Source of the DNA: 2-01-FULL-45-10 sp964450115
GTDB lineage: Bacteria > Omnitrophota > Gorgyraeia > 2-01-FULL-45-10
Direction: 5' to 3'
NCBI GenBank assembly: GCA_964450115.1
Contig: CAYVCD010000052.1
Location: 1 to 9,471, forward strand
Length of the DNA stretch: 9,471 nucleotides
Positions 6,439 to 9,471 of this stretch are shown here, in pieces (the first letter of the stretch is position 1; each line of letters starts with the position of its first letter). Below the pieces are notes generated by a model. That model saw only the letters and a program-made list of their open reading frames with translations, searched no databases and was not told the DNA's origin. Position numbers and translations under genes: made by a program.

Positions 6439-7917
6439 TTAGGAGAGTGTTCTCTTTACCGCCCGAAGCCAGCCGCTGTAGAGTCTATCTGCGGCGGCTT
6501 TCGGCATCCTGGCCCTGAAGATCCTGTCGATCTTCCAGCACCTCTTCAGGTCATGCGAATTTTTCCAATAACCTATGGCTAATCCCGCCAGATACGCCGC
6601 GCCTAAAGATGTTATCTCTATGACTTTAGGCCTTACGACCTCCCGTCCCAATATATCAGACTGTAACTGACACAATAGATCGTTCGAGACCGCGCCGCCA
6701 TCCACCTTTAAGCTCTTTATCTTAAGAGCAGAGTCTTTCTCCATCGCCTGCATCACGTCTTTGGACTGATAACAGATGGCTTCGATGGCGGCCCTCGCTA
6801 TATGGCCTCTTTTCGTCCCCCTCGTAATGCCCGATATGAGGCCGCGCGCATCCTGATCCCAGTACGGGGCGCCGAGCCCGACAAGAGCCGGAACAAAATA
6901 GACACCTCCATTATCCTTTACAGAGTGCGCGAGCTTTTCAGAATCGGATGCTTTCTTTATTATCTTAAGACCATCTCTTAGCCACTGTATCGCCGCGCCT
7001 GCCACAAAGACCGAACCCTCGAGCGCATAGACCGGCTCTCCAGAAGCTCCGCATGCCAATGTCGTGATAAGGCCATGCCTTGAAACAGGCCTGCGATCGC
7101 CGGTATTTAATAGAATGAACGATCCTGTGCCGTATGTATTTTTTATCTCTCCCGGATGGAAGCATGTCTGTCCGAATAGCGCGGCTTGCTGATCGCCGGC
7201 TATTCCGGATATAGGGATCCCGGCGGGCAGAGCTCCGATCTTTATGGTCCTGCCGAAGATTCCGGATGATCTCTTGACTTCAGGTAGGATATTTTTAGGT
7301 ATCTTAAAGTATCTGAGTATATCGTCATCCCATTTTAAACTTTCTATATTGAATAGCATCGTGCGCGAAGCGTTCGTATAGTCTGTGGCATGGACTTTTC
7401 CGCCCGTAAGTTTCCAGAGCACCCATGTATCGGTAGTCCCAAATAAGATCTCGCCCGCTCGTGCCTTGGCCATCGCGCCCGGCACATTCTTTAATATCCA
7501 CTCTATCTTCGTCGCCGAGAAATACGCGTCTACCGGCAGTCCGGTCCTTTTTTTAAAAAACTCCGCCGTACCCTTTCTCTTCTTTAATTTATCGCAGCGA
7601 GGCGCCGTCCTCCTGCACTGCCAGACTATGGCATTGTGGATAGGCCTACCGGTCTCCTTCTCCCAAAGGACCGTCGTCTCGCGCTGATTGGTGATCCCTA
7701 TGGCCGCTATTTCGGCTCCGGGCACCTTCTTCAAGACTTTCTGGATAGAATTATTTACACTGTTCCAAAGGTCATGAGGGTCGTGCTCCACCCATCCGGG
7801 CTCGGGAAAATGCTGGGGGAACTCTTCATAAGAGCTGGCTATCTTTTGGCCGCGCTTATCATATAGTACTACCCTACTGCCCGTCGTGCCCTGATCTATC
7901 GCCATTATATATTTCAT
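6439..7917 (-). CDS. glpK: Glycerol kinase
   Basis: 492 residues, full length for the FGGY-family glycerol kinase. It phosphorylates glycerol with ATP to sn-glycerol 3-phosphate in the cytoplasm. Visible hallmarks are the N-terminal phosphate loop D8-Q-G-T-T-G-S-R15, the glycerol-binding I-T-N-Q-R80-E-T segment, W99-Q-C-R-R, Y132, and the catalytic base in I-A-G-D241-Q-Q-A-A-L-F-G-Q. Also present are Y-G-T-G-S-F (262-267), the A-x-E-G-S-V-F-V-A-G-A-A-I-Q-W segment (298-312) and the ATP-site D-G-G-A-x2-N (406-412). In E. coli GlpK the loop just before I-P-I-S-G-I-A-G-D contains GGKGGTR and binds fructose 1,6-bisphosphate. Here it reads I-G-A-L-P-A-G, without that arginine. No histidine occurs in this loop, so the PTS-type phosphorylation known from some Firmicutes is also unlikely. 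The start ATG directly abuts the TAG stop of the hydrolase gene, with an AAGGA sequence upstream. Confidence 0.96.
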   Translation of the reverse strand: MKYIMAIDQGTTGSRVVLYDKRGQKIASSYEEFPQHFPEPGWVEHDPHDLWNSVNNSIQKVLKKVPGAEIAAIGITNQRETTVLWEKETGRPIHNAIVWQCRRTAPRCDKLKKRKGTAEFFKKRTGLPVDAYFSATKIEWILKNVPGAMAKARAGEILFGTTDTWVLWKLTGGKVHATDYTNASRTMLFNIESLKWDDDILRYFKIPKNILPEVKRSSGIFGRTIKIGALPAGIPISGIAGDQQAALFGQTCFHPGEIKNTYGTGSFILLNTGDRRPVSRHGLITTLACGASGEPVYALEGSVFVAGAAIQWLRDGLKIIKKASDSEKLAHSVKDNGGVYFVPALVGLGAPYWDQDARGLISGITRGTKRGHIARAAIEAICYQSKDVMQAMEKDSALKIKSLKVDGGAVSNDLLCQLQSDILGREVVRPKVIEITSLGAAYLAGLAIGYWKNSHDLKRCWKIDRIFRARMPKAAADRLYSGWLRAVKRTLS

Positions 7918-8694
7918 CTATATCCTTTTATCGACCCAGGACCAGATGTCCTGAAAGACCTTCTCTTTGCCGAGCTCTATAGAGAGCGCGTGGTACATAC
8001 CCGGATACTCTATCAGCGTCTTATCAAGGCACTTTAATCTACCAAAGACCTTGACGCTCGCTTGACTATAAACGAGCAGGTCATGTTCAGCTATCAAAAA
8101 CAGCACCGGAGAGTCTATCCGCATTTTAGACAACCTCATGTAAAGCTGCGCGATGAATATGTCGAATAGCACCTGCGAAGTGGCCATAACGTCCTTATCG
8201 TAATCCGCCTCTATCATCTTTAAATATACGGGATCGCGTGTGCACATATCGGAACTCACCGGCAATTTGTGTCTTTTATTTTTATCGTATAGGATGGGAA
8301 GGAATATCCTGAAATAATCCTTTAGCTTCAAAGGTGTTTTGCTGTTAAAAGCCGGAGCTATGCAGATGAGGCCGTCGAAAATAGCTTTATTTTTAAGCGC
8401 CATAGATAATATTATAAGAGAGCCCATGCTCTCTCCTACGGCGAATATCTTCTTTCCTGGATTATCTTCTTTTATCTTGATGAGGAGGTTATTTATAGAA
8501 TCAAAAAATTCGGCGAAGGACTTATGTTCCCTCAGATCTATGGCGTATGAGGAGAGATCATTTTTCAGGGATTCTGAGGCGAAGGATTCCCACCAGGAGG
8601 AGTTGGCACCCAGGCCGTGTATCAGGAGAAGTTTTGCCCTGGGCGACGTGGATGCCCAAACTTTATAGGATATGCCGCTGCCTGCTGTGGCCAT
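7918..8694 (-). CDS. Alpha/beta hydrolase, monoacylglycerol-lipase-like
   Basis: 258 residues of the alpha/beta hydrolase fold (Hydrolase_4/lysophospholipase type). The oxyanion-hole motif is H26-G-L-G. The nucleophile elbow is G87-E-S89-M-G91, the acid is probably D205 (in A-E-H-D-L-L-V), and the base is H235 (in Y-H-A-L-S-I-E). There is no signal peptide or membrane helix, so it should act in the cytoplasm. It directly precedes glpK with zero spacing, so the simplest reading is that it hydrolyses monoglycerides or other glycerol esters and feeds glycerol to the kinase. Substrate is inferred from context only; other ester substrates are possible. The elbow has Glu where monoglyceride lipases usually have His (GHSMG). 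The start ATG lies 6 nt after the diiron-protein stop, with a GGA a few bases before it. Length matches the family. Confidence 0.82.
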   Translation of the reverse strand: MATAGSGISYKVWASTSPRAKLLLIHGLGANSSWWESFASESLKNDLSSYAIDLREHKSFAEFFDSINNLLIKIKEDNPGKKIFAVGESMGSLIILSMALKNKAIFDGLICIAPAFNSKTPLKLKDYFRIFLPILYDKNKRHKLPVSSDMCTRDPVYLKMIEADYDKDVMATSQVLFDIFIAQLYMRLSKMRIDSPVLFLIAEHDLLVYSQASVKVFGRLKCLDKTLIEYPGMYHALSIELGKEKVFQDIWSWVDKRI

Positions 8695-8700
8695 TATTCC

Positions 8701-9180
8701 TTATTTTACGTACTTTGCTTTAAGTTCCGAAAGATAGATAAGGTGCTTCTTCTCTTCGCCTATAAGCTCTTCAACCTTCTCCTTGTTCGGGCCCATCATA
8801 TATTTTAAGAGCTCCGAAAAGAATAGTATCGCGTCCTTCTCGAACCCAATGCCGTACTGTATGGCTGCGAGAGGCTCCCTTATATTCTTGGCGAACCAGT
8901 CGGCGGTGATCTGCATATAGAGCATATCGTCTACGACGAACTTCATGTATGCCGCGAACTCTCCCTGATAGGACTCCTGTACTTCATATGTCTCGGTCGA
9001 TTTACGGATATCCGTGAACTTCTTCACATGTTCATCTTCCCAATCGCGCAACTTCGAGAATAGCTCCTTCATATCCTTCTCTTTGAACTTCTCCGCCGCA
9101 TATCCGTAAAAGTCCCTGCGCTTCTTCTCCTTCACTATACCCATATCTATGATTTCAGCAGCACTGAATACGTTAGCCAT
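8701..9180 (-). CDS. Ferritin-like diiron protein (rubrerythrin-type, no rubredoxin domain)
   Basis: 159 residues, almost entirely helical, with the ligand pattern of a four-helix diiron protein: E18 in helix 1, E48-x2-H51 in helix 2, E114 in helix 3 and E143-x2-H146 in helix 4. Rubrerythrins and related ferritin-like proteins reduce peroxide or handle iron in anaerobes. The C-terminal rubredoxin domain (paired CxxC) of classical rubrerythrin is absent and the protein contains no cysteine, so electrons would have to come from another protein. It is the first gene of the operon, with a strong AAAGGAGG ribosome site 4 nt before the ATG and a promoter just upstream. Its link to glycerol metabolism is inferred: it may protect the iron-sulfur oxidoreductases downstream, or remove peroxide formed by flavin autoxidation. 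An unrelated ferritin-like function is possible. Confidence 0.85.
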   Translation of the reverse strand: MANVFSAAEIIDMGIVKEKKRRDFYGYAAEKFKEKDMKELFSKLRDWEDEHVKKFTDIRKSTETYEVQESYQGEFAAYMKFVVDDMLYMQITADWFAKNIREPLAAIQYGIGFEKDAILFFSELLKYMMGPNKEKVEELIGEEKKHLIYLSELKAKYVK

Positions 9181-9184
9181 TTAT

Positions 9185-9192
9185 CCTCCTTT
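9185..9192 (-). promoter_or_regulatory. Strong Shine-Dalgarno site of the first operon gene
   Basis: AAAGGAGG (minus strand) with 4 nt to ATG 9180. It is the best ribosome site in the window and confirms the start of the diiron protein. The downstream metabolic genes mostly have weaker sites and abutting or overlapping junctions, which implies translational coupling. Confidence 0.85.
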
Positions 9193-9201
9193 GAGATCGG
9201 T

Positions 9202-9267
9202 TACTATAGGAATATTATACAACCCTCATCCCAAAATCCCAAGCAAAAACCTCAACCCTCTATAGTA
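9202..9267. promoter_or_regulatory. Repeats around the operon promoter, possible operators
   Basis: CAACCCTC occurs at 9220-9227 and again at 9253-9260, spaced 33 bp (about three helical turns) on either side of the -35. TACTATAG (9202-9209) and its reverse complement CTATAGTA (9260-9267) bracket the whole promoter. These could be binding sites for a regulator, perhaps with looping. Each repeat is only 8 bp, so chance is not excluded. Confidence 0.3.
9214..9242 (-). promoter_or_regulatory. Promoter of the diiron-lipase-glycerol operon
   Basis: On the minus strand a perfect -10 TATAAT (9219-9214) lies 17 bp after TTGGGA (9242-9237), which matches 4 of 6 positions of the -35 consensus. Transcription would begin near 9207, leaving a leader of about 27 nt. 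The -35 lies in a tandem ATCCCAAA/ATCCCAAG repeat (plus strand, 9228-9243). The same region also has direct and inverted 8-bp repeats that may be operator sites. Confidence 0.62.
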
Positions 9268-9292
9268 CCGCAGGCAGGCATCGACCTCGCGG

Positions 9293-9325
9293 GGCGTGCC
9301 TTTCGCGGACATAAATTGGATTAGG
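9293..9325 (-). repeat. Flanking repeat element, copy B (upstream side of the glycerol operon)
   Basis: This partner of 3623-3657 has the same orientation and about 82% identity over the aligned columns. It lies about 50 bp upstream of the -35 of the diiron-lipase-glycerol promoter. The last third differs from copy A because it forms one arm of the 9311-9338 hairpin instead of the GCCTTGT/ACAAGGC stem. Confidence 0.6.
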
Positions 9326-9338
9326 CATACCAATTTAT
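9311..9338. repeat. Perfect 9-bp inverted repeat (hairpin) upstream of the operon
   Basis: ATAAATTGG (9311-9319) and CCAATTTAT (9330-9338) pair perfectly around a 10-nt spacer. The hairpin is bracketed by CGGAC at 9306-9310 and 9340-9344. It could be the 3'-end hairpin of a gene beyond the right edge, an operator, or part of a dispersed repeat. No T-tract follows closely on either strand. Confidence 0.5.
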
Positions 9339-9471
9339 TCGGACAAAATTTGATAAAATTTTAACTTTTTTCAGGAATTTAAAATTTTTTACTGGATTCG
9401 CCATAAGGTATCAAATTTTCCCTCGCTTACAAGTAGGAAATTCCACGGAGCTCAGGGATTTCTCACGTAGA

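Larger units (their letters stand above)
9181..9471. other. Intergenic flank upstream of the operon, no supported gene
   Basis: About 290 bases hold the ribosome site, promoter, short repeats, repeat copy B and hairpin listed separately. From about 9340 to 9420 the sequence is AT-rich with several A/T runs, including an AAAATTT-GAT-AAAATTTT inverted repeat. On the minus strand one frame entering from the right edge is open for 19 codons and stops at TGA 9413-9411. It could be the tail of an upstream gene, but nothing supports coding. No tRNA, CRISPR or transposase is visible. Confidence 0.6.

Noticed and set aside
9306..9344. Hairpin with CGGAC on both sides as a miniature transposon with target duplication
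   Set aside because: The element would be under 30 bp, too short for a known miniature transposon, and a 5-bp direct match nearby is weak evidence.
9411..9471. C-terminal tail of a gene entering from the right on the minus strand
   Set aside because: Only 19 codons are open before TGA and there is no recognisable protein sequence, so it is described only as part of the intergenic flank.

Overview
The window is a compact stretch in which every supportable gene lies on the minus strand. It holds a five-cistron metabolic gene set plus a sixth small diiron gene at its head (9180 down to 3667), followed by a separate two-gene membrane sensor unit (3510 down to the left edge). Base composition is moderate, and ATA (Ile) and AGA/AGG (Arg) codons are common. 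The protein styles (open-ended 7TM/Cache receptor, PAS protein ending in a coiled coil, glycerol-3-phosphate oxidoreductase with a DUF1667 partner) suggest an uncultivated, anaerobic, Gram-negative-type bacterium. Omnitrophota or a similar lineage is my best guess, from style alone and with low certainty.

Right to left: 9471-9181 is a non-coding flank with AT-rich sequence, a perfect 9-bp-stem hairpin (9311-9338) and a plausible promoter (-10 TATAAT at 9214-9219). Then come a ferritin-like/rubrerythrin-type diiron protein (9180-8701), a monoglyceride-lipase-like alpha/beta hydrolase (8694-7918), glycerol kinase GlpK (7917-6439), a GlpA-like FAD oxidoreductase with a C-terminal BFD [2Fe-2S] domain (6438-4996), a GlpB-like FAD/NAD(P) oxidoreductase (5003-4026) and a small cysteine-motif DUF1667 protein (4029-3667). 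Junctions are 6 nt, 0 nt, 0 nt, an 8-nt overlap and a 4-nt overlap, so this is one transcription and translation unit.

The metabolic logic is direct: the hydrolase could release glycerol from glycerol esters, GlpK makes sn-glycerol 3-phosphate, and GlpA/GlpB/DUF1667 would oxidise it to dihydroxyacetone phosphate. Neither a GlpF facilitator nor a GlpC membrane anchor is present, so the electron acceptor is open and NAD(P)+ is plausible.

After a 156-nt intergenic region carrying a 14-bp tandem repeat, a hairpin and a near-consensus promoter (TTGACT-17-TATACT), the second unit begins. It encodes a multi-spanning membrane protein with two PAS domains and no recognisable output domain (3510-1747, TTG start). 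Sixteen nt later comes a 7TM plus periplasmic Cache receptor (1730 to the left edge) whose output half lies outside the window. An approximately 33-35-nt sequence is shared between the two flanks of the metabolic operon (3623-3657 and 9293-9325), in the same orientation and upstream of a promoter in both places. This is the most unexpected non-coding signal in the window.
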